A stretch of DNA of 64,000 nucleotides from DASUZB01 sp035535495 (GCA_035535495.1 DATLQA010000233.1:1-64000), one strand, 5' to 3'; counted from the stretch's first letter, positions 7,593 to 16,690 are shown. Notes: generated from the letters alone by a model not told the origin. Made by a program: numbers and translations.

Positions 7593-9056
7593 CTAGGCCG
7601 ACCCGTCGGGGACCCGGGCGACGCAGAGGACCGACTGGCCGAAGCGCGGCTGCATGCGGCGTTCGAGGACCTGCTGGGCCGGGATCACCAGGCGGTCGTA
7701 GAGCCGGACGAGCGCCGGGGTGGGGCGGCCCTGGCCGCCCACCCGGACGGCGGCCCACCAGGCCAGCCCGCCGAGGAAGTTGACCGGGCGGACCACCTCG
7801 GGCACCAGCCCCGCCGCCTCGACCGTCTGGCGGAGGCTCTCGGGGGTGTAGCGGCGCACGTGGCCGAGCGCCTCGTCGAAGTGGCCGGCGAGCCGCGGGT
7901 AGCCGGGGACCAGCAGGAGCAGCCTGCCGCCTGGCACCACCACCTCGGCCATGCCCCGCAACGCGGCGGCGTCGTCGGGCAGGCGCTCGAGCACGTTGAT
8001 GGCGACCACGGTGTCGACCGGCGGTGCGACCTTGAGGTTGGCCGGGTCGCCGGCGACGACCTCGACGCCTGGCATGCCCGCGAAGCGCTCCTCGAGCGCC
8101 CGCAGGCAGACCGGGTCGGAGTCGGAGACGACCAGCCGCTCGCGGTCGACCAGCTGGGCGGAGAGGTCGCCCAGGCCGGCGCCGACCTCGAGCACCTGCC
8201 GGTCCAGGTAGGGAGCGAGCTGGCTGAACAGGTAGCGCCGGTAGCGTCGCGCGGCGCTGAGGTCCTCCAGGCCGAGGGTGTGGATGGTGGCGCCGCCGTC
8301 GAGGCTGCGGACCGCCCCCGGGCTGTCCGGGGCGCGCCGCGCGGCGGGGCCGAGCTCGCGCGGGGCCGGGCGGAAGCGGTACCGCAGCACCGCTCCGACG
8401 GCCAGGAAGCCGTCCTTGAAGTGGATCTTCTTGCCCTCGGCGTAGGTGCGCGCCCGGTAGCTGATCGGCACCTCGAAGATGACCAGGCCCTTGCGGAGGA
8501 AGTGACTGGTCAGCTCCATCTCCACCGTGAACGACCTGGCGGTCAGGCGCAGGCCGGAGAAGGCGTTGCGGGTGAACACCTTGTAGCCGGTGTAGACGTC
8601 GCTGAGGTAGCGGTTGAAGGCCACGTTGACCATCAGGTTGAGCAGCCGGTTGGCGACCCGGTGGCTGTAGTACAGGCCGGCGGCCGAACCCTTGAACCGG
8701 CTGCCGTACACCACCTCGAACTCGCCGTCGAGGATCGGTCGGACCAGCGCCGGCAGGTCGGCCGGATGGTACTCGAGGTCGGCGTCCTGGATGCAGAGGA
8801 CGTCACCGGTGGCGGCCTCCAGTCCGGTCTTGACCGCCGCGCCCTTGCCGCGGTTGCGCTGGTGGACGATCAGGCGCACGTCCTCGCGCGGTGGCGGGTC
8901 GAGCAGGCTGCGGGAGGCGTCGGTGGAGCCGTCGTCGACGAAGATCAGCTCGGTCTCCACGCCGAGGGCGGCGAAGTCGACCGCCAGCAGCCGCTCGATC
9001 ACCGTGGGCAGGGTGCGCAACTCGTTGTAGAACGGCACCACGACGGAGAGCTTCAC
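7593..9056 (-). CDS. GT2 glycosyltransferase fused to a class I SAM methyltransferase
   Basis: This 487-residue protein has two domains. Residues 1-~245 are a DPM1-like GT2: KLSVVVPFYNELRTLP, IFVDDGSTDASRSL, RNRGKGAAVKTGLEAATG, the DAD metal motif in CIQDADLEYHP and YGSRFKG. Residues ~270-487 are a Rossmann methyltransferase with VLEVGAGLGDLSAQLV, an acidic motif after VVSDSD and INVLERLPDDAAALRGMAEV. The GTG start at 9056 follows GAGGT at suitable spacing, and a TATGTT -10 lies at 9110-9105. The fusion suggests sugar transfer and methylation on the same glycan or lipid intermediate; substrates are unknown. It is divergent from the GT-C gene at 9169. Confidence 0.85.
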   Translation of the reverse strand: MKLSVVVPFYNELRTLPTVIERLLAVDFAALGVETELIFVDDGSTDASRSLLDPPPREDVRLIVHQRNRGKGAAVKTGLEAATGDVLCIQDADLEYHPADLPALVRPILDGEFEVVYGSRFKGSAAGLYYSHRVANRLLNLMVNVAFNRYLSDVYTGYKVFTRNAFSGLRLTARSFTVEMELTSHFLRKGLVIFEVPISYRARTYAEGKKIHFKDGFLAVGAVLRYRFRPAPRELGPAARRAPDSPGAVRSLDGGATIHTLGLEDLSAARRYRRYLFSQLAPYLDRQVLEVGAGLGDLSAQLVDRERLVVSDSDPVCLRALEERFAGMPGVEVVAGDPANLKVAPPVDTVVAINVLERLPDDAAALRGMAEVVVPGGRLLLLVPGYPRLAGHFDEALGHVRRYTPESLRQTVEAAGLVPEVVRPVNFLGGLAWWAAVRVGGQGRPTPALVRLYDRLVIPAQQVLERRMQPRFGQSVLCVARVPDGSA

Positions 9057-9104
9057 GGCTGGGACCTCAGCTTCCTGCGAGGCGACGACAGGGGCGGGGG
9101 CACG

Positions 9105-9110
9105 AACATA
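9105..9110 (-). promoter_or_regulatory. -10 box (TATGTT) for the GT2-methyltransferase gene
   Basis: On the minus strand TATGTT lies 48 bases before the GTG start at 9056. It faces the plus-strand box at 9153, so the intergenic region is divergent. Confidence 0.4.
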
Positions 9111-9152
9111 CCATCGCGTGCGCGACGCGATCCGCAATCCGGCGCAGAACGG

Positions 9153-9158
9153 TATGCT
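9153..9158 (+). promoter_or_regulatory. -10 box (TATGCT) for a probable leaderless GT-C transcript
   Basis: TATGCT ends 10 bases before ATG 9169, and the intervening sequence contains no Shine-Dalgarno site. The predicted transcription start falls at or next to the start codon. Confidence 0.5.
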
Positions 9159-9168
9159 GCCCCGCAGC

Positions 9169-11094
9169 ATGCGGCTCACCCAGTTGGCGCCAACCCCCGC
9201 GGCGCCGTCGGCCACGGTTGACGAACGTCCCCGCGCCCTGACCGGCCCCGCCCGACGGCAGCGCTTGGCGCCGCCTGTGCTGGCCGTGGTGGTCCTGCTG
9301 GCCGAGGCGGTGGTGCTGCTCAACTTCCTGTGGCAGCAGGTCAGCCGGCCGTTCTGGTACGACGAGCAGTGGCGCGCCTGGCATTTCTCCCTGGTCGGGA
9401 CGGACTTCTCCGCGCAGCTCCGCGACGCCAACTCCCCGCTGGCCGCCGGCTGGGTGGCGCTCGAGAAGCTCTCCATCGGGATGCTCGGCAACACCGAGGT
9501 CCCGCTCCGCCTGCCGGGGGTGCTCGCCTTTATCGCCCTCGGCCCGGTCACCTACATCCTGTCCCGCCGGTTCCTCGGCGTGGGCGCGAGCTTCCTGATC
9601 GCCGCGGCCACGCTGGCCAACTCGGGCATGCTCACCTACGGCCTGCAGCTCAAGCCGTTCACGCTCGAGGCGCTCAGCGCCGAGCTGGCCGTGCTGCTCT
9701 GGTTCGAGGCCGACAAGTCCGACGCACGGATGGGCGAGCGGCTCATCTGCTACGCCGGCATCGGCCTGTGCGCGGTGTTCGGCACCGCCGCCGCCTTCGT
9801 GGTCGGCCCCCTGCTCCTGGTGGACCTGATCCGCTACGCCCGCGGCGGCAGCCTCGGCCGCTTGGTCCCCTCCTTCCTGGCTGGCGGGATCACCCTCACC
9901 CACCTGCTCGGCTTCGTGCTGGTGCAGACCCGCCAGAGCCAGGAGAGCCCCTTCTGGAACGATTACTTCACGCCCGGCGGCGCGTTCGGCGACAAGGTCG
10001 GCTTCGTCCTGCACGGTCTCGGCAGCTACGTGCCAGGGATGCTGCTCGGCGAGGTCGCCGCCGGGCACCCCGAGATCACCGACGCGCTCGCGTTCGGCCC
10101 GACCGCCACCGGCATGCTGGTCCCCTTCCTGGTGGTGGGGCTGGCGCTCGGCGTGATCGCGGCGCTGCGCTCGCGGTCCGGCAAGGTGCTGCTGAGCGTG
10201 ATCCTGCTCGCCCTGGTCGCGCAGCTGGTGGCCGCGTCCCTGCGGCTGTGGCCGTTCGGCTTCGCCCGCACCAACCTCTACCTGGTGCCGTTCGGCTACC
10301 TGCTGGTCGGGATCGGCGTGGCCCGGACCGTCGCCGCGGTGCGCCGCCTCTCCCACCGCCAGCGCGAGCTGCGCAGCTGGATGGGCGCGCCGCTGGTCGC
10401 CAGGCAGCTGGTCCGCCGGCTGTGGAACCTGTGGCTGGTCGCGCCGCGGTGGCTGCGCCCGCTGCTCGCCCCGGCCAGGGTGCGCTGGCTGCTCAGCCGC
10501 TCCTGGCTGCACGTGCCCGCCGTGGCCGTCCTCGGCCTGGTGGCGCTGGTGGCCGTGGCCAACCTGGCCTCGGTCAACCAGGTGAGCCTCCGCCAGGCGG
10601 AGCTGGTCGAGCAGCTCAGCCGCCCGGTGCCGTTCGGCGGGGAGCTCAGCCTGCTCGTGCACGACCTGCGCCTGCGCGAGACCCGCGACGACCTGGTGGT
10701 CCATCTCAGCCCGATGACGGTCAAGGGCTGGGACTACTACATGCGCTACTACCAGGGGTACGGCTCAGAGGTGCGCTACCCGGCGATCCCGCCGCAGCGG
10801 ACCAGCCTGCCGTCCAACCCCGCCCACCTCTTCCGCTTCCTCAACACCTGGCCCGGCGCCAGGGACCTGCACGTGGTCATCCAGCAAGGCCAGTCGCAGG
10901 AGGAGACGACCGCGATGTTCAAGGTCATCAGGCAGTTCGGCTTCCGGGAGTCGTTCCGCGAGGCGAGCGGGGTCACCTCGGTGATCAACCTGGTGAGGCA
11001 GCCGCCAACCGGGCTCGCGCCCAACCAGGGCGCGGCACCGTCGCCGGCGCCGCGGAGTCCGGTCCAGCGGAGTCCGGTCCGGACGACCGGCTGA
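9169..11094 (+). CDS. GT-C-type multi-spanning membrane glycosyltransferase
   Basis: This 641-residue protein has about ten membrane helices. The first extracytoplasmic loop carries FWYDEQWRAWHF, with the acidic DE pair of GT39/ArnT-like enzymes. It continues with SPLAAGWVALEKLS, helices over residues ~100-340, then a soluble region after a helix near residue 450. It probably uses a polyprenyl-phosphate sugar to glycosylate an extracytoplasmic acceptor. The methionine at 9169 is chosen because the -10 box at 9153 excludes upstream in-frame starts. The C-terminal tail is proline/serine-rich with a repeated PVQRSPV-like unit. Related in type to the minus-strand gene at 38140. Confidence 0.75.
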   Translation: MRLTQLAPTPAAPSATVDERPRALTGPARRQRLAPPVLAVVVLLAEAVVLLNFLWQQVSRPFWYDEQWRAWHFSLVGTDFSAQLRDANSPLAAGWVALEKLSIGMLGNTEVPLRLPGVLAFIALGPVTYILSRRFLGVGASFLIAAATLANSGMLTYGLQLKPFTLEALSAELAVLLWFEADKSDARMGERLICYAGIGLCAVFGTAAAFVVGPLLLVDLIRYARGGSLGRLVPSFLAGGITLTHLLGFVLVQTRQSQESPFWNDYFTPGGAFGDKVGFVLHGLGSYVPGMLLGEVAAGHPEITDALAFGPTATGMLVPFLVVGLALGVIAALRSRSGKVLLSVILLALVAQLVAASLRLWPFGFARTNLYLVPFGYLLVGIGVARTVAAVRRLSHRQRELRSWMGAPLVARQLVRRLWNLWLVAPRWLRPLLAPARVRWLLSRSWLHVPAVAVLGLVALVAVANLASVNQVSLRQAELVEQLSRPVPFGGELSLLVHDLRLRETRDDLVVHLSPMTVKGWDYYMRYYQGYGSEVRYPAIPPQRTSLPSNPAHLFRFLNTWPGARDLHVVIQQGQSQEETTAMFKVIRQFGFRESFREASGVTSVINLVRQPPTGLAPNQGAAPSPAPRSPVQRSPVRTTG

Positions 11095-11115
11095 GGCCGC
11101 GGCCGCCGCCCGGCT

Positions 11116-11139
11116 CCACCATTGGTGGCCGTGTATGCT
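11116..11139 (+). promoter_or_regulatory. Palindrome next to -10 box before the methyltransferase gene
   Basis: CCACCA (11116-11121), one T, then TGGTGG (11123-11128) is a perfect palindrome ending five bases before the -10 TATGCT (11134-11139). A protein bound there would block RNA polymerase. The gene starts 75 bases further on. Confidence 0.45.
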
Positions 11140-11213
11140 CCCGGGGTTCGGCAGCCGTCATCCGGGCAGCCGGCCACCCCGAAACGGCCCAGCAGCAGCG
11201 GAGGTCGCACGCC

Positions 11214-11855
11214 GTGCCCCAGGACCCGGCCGTCCCCGAGACGCCAGGCATCGTCATCGGCAACACCACCCCGAAGTACACCGCCAAGAACCCGGCCATC
11301 CGGTACCTCACCCAGCGCTGGGTGGACAACCTCGAGAAGGTGTTCGACCGGGTCACCGCCGACCCGCGCGGCGAGCCCAAGGCCGCGCTCGAGGTCGGCT
11401 GCGGCGAGGGTGTGATCGCCGACAAGCTGCGGCACCGGTTCAAGGACGTGGTCGCCCTCGACCTGCCCGATGCCGGCCTGCGGGCCTGGTGGCAGCGCTA
11501 CCCGGGGCCGCACTATCTGCACGCCGACGCGCACCACCTGCCCTTCGAGGACGACCAGTTCGACCTGGTGGTCGCCGTGGAGGTGCTGGAGCACCTGCAC
11601 GACCCGGTCAAGGGCCTGCGCGAGATGGCCCGGATCTCACGGCGCCACGTGATCTTCTCGGTGCCGCGCGAGCCGATCTTCCGCGGCTGCAACCTGCTCA
11701 CCGGCCGCTACGTCTCCGACCTCGGCAACACGCCCGGTCACCTGAACCACTGGTCGAAGCGGGGCTTCGCGAAGTTCGTCTCCACCGTCGCCGACGTCCG
11801 CGAGATCACCTCGCCGTTCCCCTGGACCACGGTTTGGGCGGTGCTGCCGGACTGA
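11214..11855 (+). CDS. Class I SAM-dependent methyltransferase
   Basis: This 213-residue protein has a Methyltransf_11 fold: ALEVGCGEGVIADKL (motif I), VALDLPDAGL, HLPFEDDQFDLVVAVEVLEH (motif II-III) and a REMARISRRHVIFSVPREP strand. The GTG at 11214 follows GGAGG at nine bases. The NHWSKRGFAKFVS segment is typical of methyltransferases in polysaccharide clusters. Its product is unknown. It converges with the flippase-like gene, 7 bases apart. Confidence 0.8.
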   Translation: MPQDPAVPETPGIVIGNTTPKYTAKNPAIRYLTQRWVDNLEKVFDRVTADPRGEPKAALEVGCGEGVIADKLRHRFKDVVALDLPDAGLRAWWQRYPGPHYLHADAHHLPFEDDQFDLVVAVEVLEHLHDPVKGLREMARISRRHVIFSVPREPIFRGCNLLTGRYVSDLGNTPGHLNHWSKRGFAKFVSTVADVREITSPFPWTTVWAVLPD

Positions 11856-11862
11856 CAGGAGA

Positions 11863-12885
11863 TCAGCGGCGGGCGCGGTCGGGTTCGTCGGGGGCGGGTG
11901 GGGCCGCCGGTAGGGCCTCGGTGGCCGCCGCTTCGGTTGGCGCGGGGCCGGGCGGCTTGCGGACGCCGATCAGAGCGAGCAGGCCCCAGGCCACGTCGCC
12001 GAGGGTGATCAGCAGGCGCGAGACGAGCGCGAGCACGGTGGCTTGGGCGGTCGGCAGGGTCGCGCCGAACAGCAGGATGAAGGCTGCCTCGCGCGGGCCG
12101 GCGCCGGCCGGGAGCACGCCGAGCACGAACCCGATCGACCAGGAGGCGGCGAACACCCCGGTCGCTTGCAAGTAGAGGTCGAACGCGTTGGCGCTGCCGA
12201 GGTCCAGGGCGAGCGCCCAGGTGTGGACGCCGAACAGGGCCCACATCGGCAGGCACCAGAAGGCGGCGACGGCGATGCCGCGCAGGGTCAGCGGCCGCGG
12301 CATGGGCTCCCGCTTGGCCAGGCGCAGTGCCGTCCCGAGACCGCGGTTGAGGATCGCCGGGTGCATCGCCGCCAGGGCCACCGGCAGCACCACCAGCGTC
12401 CACCAGTAGCGGCTGAACGCCTGGCCGCCGAGGAACGGCATGGTCACCGCGGCGAGCACCAGCCCGGTGCCGAGCACCAGCAGCATGAACACGCCGGCGG
12501 CGGCGCCGGAGGCGCGCTTCGGCACGCGGTACTCGGCGCCCAGCCGGATCTGGGTCAGGATCGGCCAGAGCTTGCCTGGCAGGTACTTGCCGAGCTGGCC
12601 GATGAAGAAGATCCGCATACCGCCGGAGACCGGCACGTGCGAGCCGAAGTCGGCCAGCACCGCCTTCCAGCACAGGAAGCTGCACCAGATGGCGCCGAGC
12701 ACGGCGGCCATCGAGAGCCCGGCGGCGCGCAGCGACAGCCGGCCGGCATAGTCGCGCACGTCGTCCCAGCGCTTGGCGACCGCGTAGACGATGAAGAGCA
12801 CGAACGCGGCGACCACCAGCAGGTGCAGGACGGTGCGCAGCGGCCGGCGCCGGCGCGGCGTTGGCTCGGTCGTCGGCACGCTCAT
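11863..12885 (-). CDS. Lysylphosphatidylglycerol synthase TM-region / flippase-like protein
   Basis: This 340-residue integral membrane protein has about eight helices and the family motif IFFIGQLGKYLPGKLWPILTQ split across TM3 (GQLGKYLPGK). It belongs to the UPF0104/AglD-like group that includes MprF flippase domains, and members near glycan genes are thought to move lipid-linked intermediates. There is no catalytic lysyl-transferase domain. The proline/alanine-rich C-tail is disordered. Its ATG overlaps the stop of the upstream AMP-binding-like gene (ATGA), so the two are coupled. Confidence 0.8.
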   Translation of the reverse strand: MSVPTTEPTPRRRRPLRTVLHLLVVAAFVLFIVYAVAKRWDDVRDYAGRLSLRAAGLSMAAVLGAIWCSFLCWKAVLADFGSHVPVSGGMRIFFIGQLGKYLPGKLWPILTQIRLGAEYRVPKRASGAAAGVFMLLVLGTGLVLAAVTMPFLGGQAFSRYWWTLVVLPVALAAMHPAILNRGLGTALRLAKREPMPRPLTLRGIAVAAFWCLPMWALFGVHTWALALDLGSANAFDLYLQATGVFAASWSIGFVLGVLPAGAGPREAAFILLFGATLPTAQATVLALVSRLLITLGDVAWGLLALIGVRKPPGPAPTEAAATEALPAAPPAPDEPDRARR

Positions 12886-13916
12886 CGTCCCGGCTCCGCG
12901 GTGTCCAGCCTGGCGGGGGAGAGCGGCAGTCCGAAGCGGTCCGCCCAGGCGGTGGCGAGCGCCTCGGGCACCCGGTCGAGCGCGCACGCGACCGTCCGCA
13001 GGCGCCCCAGGTCGAGCCCGGCAGGGTCCGCGTCCGCCGCCAGCACCGTCTCGGCCTGCTCGGGCAGCAGGACGGCGACGGCCACCTTCTCGTCCGCCAG
13101 CCGCTTCCAGAACGCGCCTGGTTCGAAGCCGGTGCCGACCACCACACCCGCCCCGGCCACGAACGGCGCCACCAGGCCGCCCACCACGCCGTCGGGCCGG
13201 TAGGACGGCACCCCGGCGAGCAGCCGGTCGGAGTCGTCCAGGGCCAGGTCGCCGGCTGCCTTCCCGGCGGCCGCCAGCAGCTCGCCCTGGCTGCGGGCCG
13301 AGCCGCCGGTCAGCAGCGCCTCGCCGTCCAGCCCGCCGGCCGCGTCGAACAGGTCGCCCATGCTCGGGACGACGCCGGCGAAGTCCAGCGCGGTCGCCGG
13401 GTCGGCGCCGGTGCGGCCGAGCAGGCCGCGGCCGACGGCCACCAGTGCCGGCCGGCCGTGCTCGTGGTGGAGGGCGGCGGCCAGGGCGGCCAGCCGTTCC
13501 TCCGCCACGAAGGCGACGGCGCATCCGGCCGCGCGGAGCGCGTCGGCGCCGCGTCCGGCGGATGCGGCGGGGTCGAGCGGCACCAGGGACACCCCAGCCC
13601 GCCAGCAGGCGAAGGAAATCGCCACCGCCCGCCAGTGGTTGCCTACCAGGACGGCGACGCGCGCGCCCTCGGCGGCGTCAAGCTCCTCGACCAGGAGGTT
13701 CGCGATCTTGGCGGTCCAGTTCTCGAACGTCCGGTATGACAGCTCGACCCGTTCGGCGCGGTCGTCGTCATAGTGCGTGAGGAAGGGCTTGTCGCCGTAC
13801 CGTCCCGCCTGCCGTTCGATCAGCGCTCCGATGCCGGTGACCTGGGGGATGCGGGGCCGGCCGGTCGCCGGGGACGCGGCCGCCGGCGGGTCGTCGGGGA
13901 GCTCGTCGGCCTGCAC
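12882..13916 (-). CDS. TIGR03089-like degenerate AMP-binding protein
   Basis: About 344 residues. The N-terminal half matches acyl-CoA synthetase-type enzymes (RYGDKPFLTHYDDD, LSYRTFENWTAKIANLL, VLVGNHWRAVAISFACWRAG). The adenylate-forming P-loop is degenerate (LLTGGSARSQGELL) and the C-terminal AMP-binding domain is absent, so ATP-dependent adenylation is doubtful. This resembles the TIGR03089 family, which in mycobacteria also lies next to an LCP gene. GTG 13916 follows TAGGTG; GTG 13952 is possible. A GTG at 13988 lies upstream of the likely -10 (TAGCCT, 13981-13976) and is rejected. Confidence 0.7.
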   Translation of the reverse strand: MQADELPDDPPAAASPATGRPRIPQVTGIGALIERQAGRYGDKPFLTHYDDDRAERVELSYRTFENWTAKIANLLVEELDAAEGARVAVLVGNHWRAVAISFACWRAGVSLVPLDPAASAGRGADALRAAGCAVAFVAEERLAALAAALHHEHGRPALVAVGRGLLGRTGADPATALDFAGVVPSMGDLFDAAGGLDGEALLTGGSARSQGELLAAAGKAAGDLALDDSDRLLAGVPSYRPDGVVGGLVAPFVAGAGVVVGTGFEPGAFWKRLADEKVAVAVLLPEQAETVLAADADPAGLDLGRLRTVACALDRVPEALATAWADRFGLPLSPARLDTAEPGR

Positions 13917-13975
13917 GATCGCTGAACACCTACCCTGCGCGTACGTGGTCACAAAGGTTTCCGAGGGAGGTTCAG

Positions 13976-13981
13976 AGGCTA
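13976..13981 (-). promoter_or_regulatory. -10 box (TAGCCT) for the TIGR03089/flippase operon
   Basis: TAGCCT on the minus strand would start transcription near 13969, about 50 bases before the chosen GTG. Confidence 0.35.
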
Positions 13982-14046
13982 TCTCCACTCTGTCTCGCCA
14001 ACGTATCGGTCCTGTCCGGTTCGAAAACGAATCCAGGCGAGCATGC

Positions 14047-14052
14047 TACGCT
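14047..14052 (+). promoter_or_regulatory. -10 box (TACGCT) for LCP-rmlA
   Basis: TACGCT lies 77 bases before the GTG at 14130 and rules out an ATG at 14043 as the start. No -35 is visible. Confidence 0.4.
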
Positions 14053-14129
14053 CAGACCCTGGTCCAGAATCCCATGCGCGGCGGGTGCCGTACTTCCATG
14101 TCGCTGTCCCATCTCGGGAGCTCGAGCTG

Positions 14130-15587
14130 GTGAACGACCGCAGGACGTCCACGTTGCGACCCCGCCGGGCTGCCCCGGTGCGCGAGGACCTGCTTCCAGC
14201 ACCCGACGAGGACGTGTGGGGGATCCGCCAGCCGCCCTCGCACCCGCCCGAGGTCAACTGGTCGCCACGCCGTGACCGCTACCGCCGGCGTCGCCGGATC
14301 CTCAAGTGGACCGCCCTGGTCCTGGTCGTCGCCCTCCTCGTGGCCGGTGCCGTGTTCGCGTACGGCCTGCGCTACACCAACCAGCTGCTCGACAAGGGAC
14401 GCACCGAGGTCGGCGGGCTGACCCAGGCCGGCGCCGGGCAGCCCTTCAACGTCCTGCTGGTCGGCTCGGACTCACGCGAAGGCCTGTCCGAGGCGGAAAC
14501 AAAACGCCTGGCCGTCGGCGAGGCGGGCGGGCGGCGCACCGACACCATCATCGTCCTGCACGTCAGCCCGCGGAACCGCAAGGCCGCGATGATCTCGATC
14601 CCGCGCGACCTGAAGGTGACCATCAACGGCCGCACGGCCAAGGTCAACTCCGCCTTCGCCGGCGGCCCCGAGCTCATGGTGCGCACCGTCCAGCAGGTCA
14701 CCGGTCTGCCGATCCACCATTACGTGGAGATCAACTTCGCGGCGTTCGCCAAGGTGGTCGACGCGGTCGGCGGCGTGCGCGTCTGCAACCCGACCAACAA
14801 GGACTGGGACGACCGCTTCGCCAACCTGCACCTGCCCGCCAACACCTGCAGGATCGCCAGCGGGGCGGGGGCACTGTCGTACGTGCGCGCCCGCCACATC
14901 GACAGCGACTTCGGCCGGATCGGCCGGCAGCAGGCGTTCATCCGCGCGCTGATGGCCAAGATCGCCAACAAGGGCAACCTCATCAACGTCCCCAAGATCC
15001 TCAGCATCGCCAACATCGTCTCGGGCAACGTCACCACCGACCAGAACTTCAGCGTCGGCACCGCCCTGAAGGTCGCCAAGCGCATGGGCTCGCTCTCCTC
15101 CAAGGAAGTCGACATGCGCATCTACCCGAGCTACCCGGAGGGCATCTCGTTCGTGGAGGCCGCGCCGGAGGCGCCGATCCTCATGAAGGCGCTCCGCGAG
15201 GACGCGCCCGTCCTGCCGCCGGTCGGCCTGGCCGACCAGAAGGGCCCGACCCTTCGCGGCACCAGGCTGTGGGTGCTGAACGGCAGCGGCACGCCAGGGG
15301 CGGCGCGGCGAGCCAAGGAGGGCCTCGAGGCCTACGGGCTGAACGTGGTCAAATGGGACAACGCCCAGTCGCCGACCGGCAACGCCTCCTACCTGTTCTA
15401 CCCGACCAAGCGGGCCAAGGAAGCCCAGCTCCTCGGTGCCCTGCTGGGTCCCCAGGTCCGGGTGGTGCTGGCCCCGTCGGCGTCGACCGCGGCGGTCAAG
15501 GGCGTCCTGGTGCTCACCGTGGGCTCCAACTTCCAGCCGGTGGGCCCGCCAGGGTTCGTGCCGAGCACGCCGACCACCGCCCCGTGA
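14130..15587 (+). CDS. LytR-CpsA-Psr (LCP) glycopolymer transferase with LytR_C domain
   Basis: This 485-residue type II membrane protein has a basic cytoplasmic N-terminus, one helix (~60-82) and then the LCP domain (~105-300): LLVGSDSREG, RRTDTIIVLHV, MISIPRDLKV, KVNSAFAGG, YVRARHIDSDFGRIGRQQ. These residues bind pyrophosphate and Mg2+ of lipid-linked glycan. A LytR_C domain follows (~378-475, LWVLNGSGTPGAARRAKEGL). LCP enzymes attach secondary polymers such as arabinogalactan or teichoic acid to peptidoglycan. GTG 14130 has GGGAG upstream. Its TGA overlaps the GTG of rmlA (GTGA). The neighbouring rmlA matches its role in rhamnose-linked polymers. Confidence 0.9.
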   Translation: MNDRRTSTLRPRRAAPVREDLLPAPDEDVWGIRQPPSHPPEVNWSPRRDRYRRRRRILKWTALVLVVALLVAGAVFAYGLRYTNQLLDKGRTEVGGLTQAGAGQPFNVLLVGSDSREGLSEAETKRLAVGEAGGRRTDTIIVLHVSPRNRKAAMISIPRDLKVTINGRTAKVNSAFAGGPELMVRTVQQVTGLPIHHYVEINFAAFAKVVDAVGGVRVCNPTNKDWDDRFANLHLPANTCRIASGAGALSYVRARHIDSDFGRIGRQQAFIRALMAKIANKGNLINVPKILSIANIVSGNVTTDQNFSVGTALKVAKRMGSLSSKEVDMRIYPSYPEGISFVEAAPEAPILMKALREDAPVLPPVGLADQKGPTLRGTRLWVLNGSGTPGAARRAKEGLEAYGLNVVKWDNAQSPTGNASYLFYPTKRAKEAQLLGALLGPQVRVVLAPSASTAAVKGVLVLTVGSNFQPVGPPGFVPSTPTTAP

Positions 15588-16654
15588 AGGCGCTGGTCCT
15601 GGCCGGCGGCTCTGGCACCCGCCTCCGCCCGATCACCCACACCAACGCCAAGCAGCTGGTCCCGGTCGGCAACAAGCCGATCCTGCACTTCGTGCTGGAG
15701 TCGCTGGTCGCCGCCGGCGTCGTCGACGTCGGCATGATCGTCGGCGACACCGCCGCGGAGATCCAGGCCAGCGTGGGCGACGGCTCCGAATGGGGCGCGG
15801 CGGTCACCTACATCCGCCAGGAGGCGCCGCTCGGCCTCGCCCACGCGGTGCGGACCGCCGAGCGCTACCTCGGCGACGACGACTTCGTCATGTACCTCGG
15901 CGACAACCTGATCCTCGACGGCATCACGCCGCTGGTCGAGGAGTTCCGCGCCGAGCGGCCGAACTCGCAGATCCTGCTCACCCGGGTGCCCGAACCCGAG
16001 CGCTTCGGCGTGGCCGAGCTGGGTCCCGACGGCCGGGTGGTCCGCCTGGTCGAGAAGCCCAAGCAACCGAAGTCGGATCTGGCCCTGGTCGGCGTCTACA
16101 TGTTCGACCACCACGTCCACGAGGCCACCAGGGCGATCAAGCCGTCCGACCGCGGCGAGCTCGAGATCACCGACGCCATCCAGTGGCTGGTGGACAGCGG
16201 CTACGACGTCCGGCCGCATCTGATCACCGGCTGGTGGAAGGACACCGGCCGGCTCGAGGACCTGCTGGACGCCAACCGCCAGGTGCTCGACGAGCTGGTC
16301 CCCGCCAACCACGGTTCGATCGACGCGGAGTCCCGCATCGAGGGCAAGGTGGTGATCCAGGCCGGCGCGGTGATCGAGCGGTCGACCATCCGCGGGCCGG
16401 CGATCATCGGCGAGCGGACCCGCATCGTCGACTCGTACGTGGGGCCGTTCACGTCGATCTACTTCGACTGCCTGATCGACGCGGCCGAGATCGAGAACTC
16501 GGTGGTGCTCGAGCAGTCGGTCATCAGAGACCTGCGCCGCATCGAGTCGAGCCTGATCGGCAAGAACGTCGAGGTGGGCCGGTCGGAGGAGCGCCCGCGG
16601 GCCTACCGGCTGATGCTCGGCGACCACTCCCGCGTCGGCGTCGTCCCCGAGTAG
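15584..16654 (+). CDS. rmlA: Glucose-1-phosphate thymidylyltransferase, long form
   Basis: This 356-residue protein has an N-terminal nucleotidyltransferase (LVLAGGSGTRLRPIT, QLVPVGNKPILH, MYLGDNLILDG, VEKPKQPKSDLALVGVY) and a C-terminal left-handed beta-helix from ~235 (repeats such as GSIDAESRIEGKVVIQAGAV). That is the StrD/long-RmlA layout, about 60 residues longer than short RmlA. It makes dTDP-glucose from glucose-1-phosphate and dTTP, the first step to dTDP-rhamnose; rmlD lies at 21234. RmlB and RmlC are not in the window. A GTGA overlap couples it to the LCP gene. Confidence 0.85.
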   Translation: MKALVLAGGSGTRLRPITHTNAKQLVPVGNKPILHFVLESLVAAGVVDVGMIVGDTAAEIQASVGDGSEWGAAVTYIRQEAPLGLAHAVRTAERYLGDDDFVMYLGDNLILDGITPLVEEFRAERPNSQILLTRVPEPERFGVAELGPDGRVVRLVEKPKQPKSDLALVGVYMFDHHVHEATRAIKPSDRGELEITDAIQWLVDSGYDVRPHLITGWWKDTGRLEDLLDANRQVLDELVPANHGSIDAESRIEGKVVIQAGAVIERSTIRGPAIIGERTRIVDSYVGPFTSIYFDCLIDAAEIENSVVLEQSVIRDLRRIESSLIGKNVEVGRSEERPRAYRLMLGDHSRVGVVPE

Positions 16655-16690
16655 CGGACGCCGGCGGCGCTGCTCCTGGCTGACATGGTG

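Noticed and set aside
14015..14040. tRNA T-arm-like GGTTCG/GAATCC sequence
   Set aside because: No acceptor, D or anticodon stems can be built around it; it lies in a divergent promoter region.
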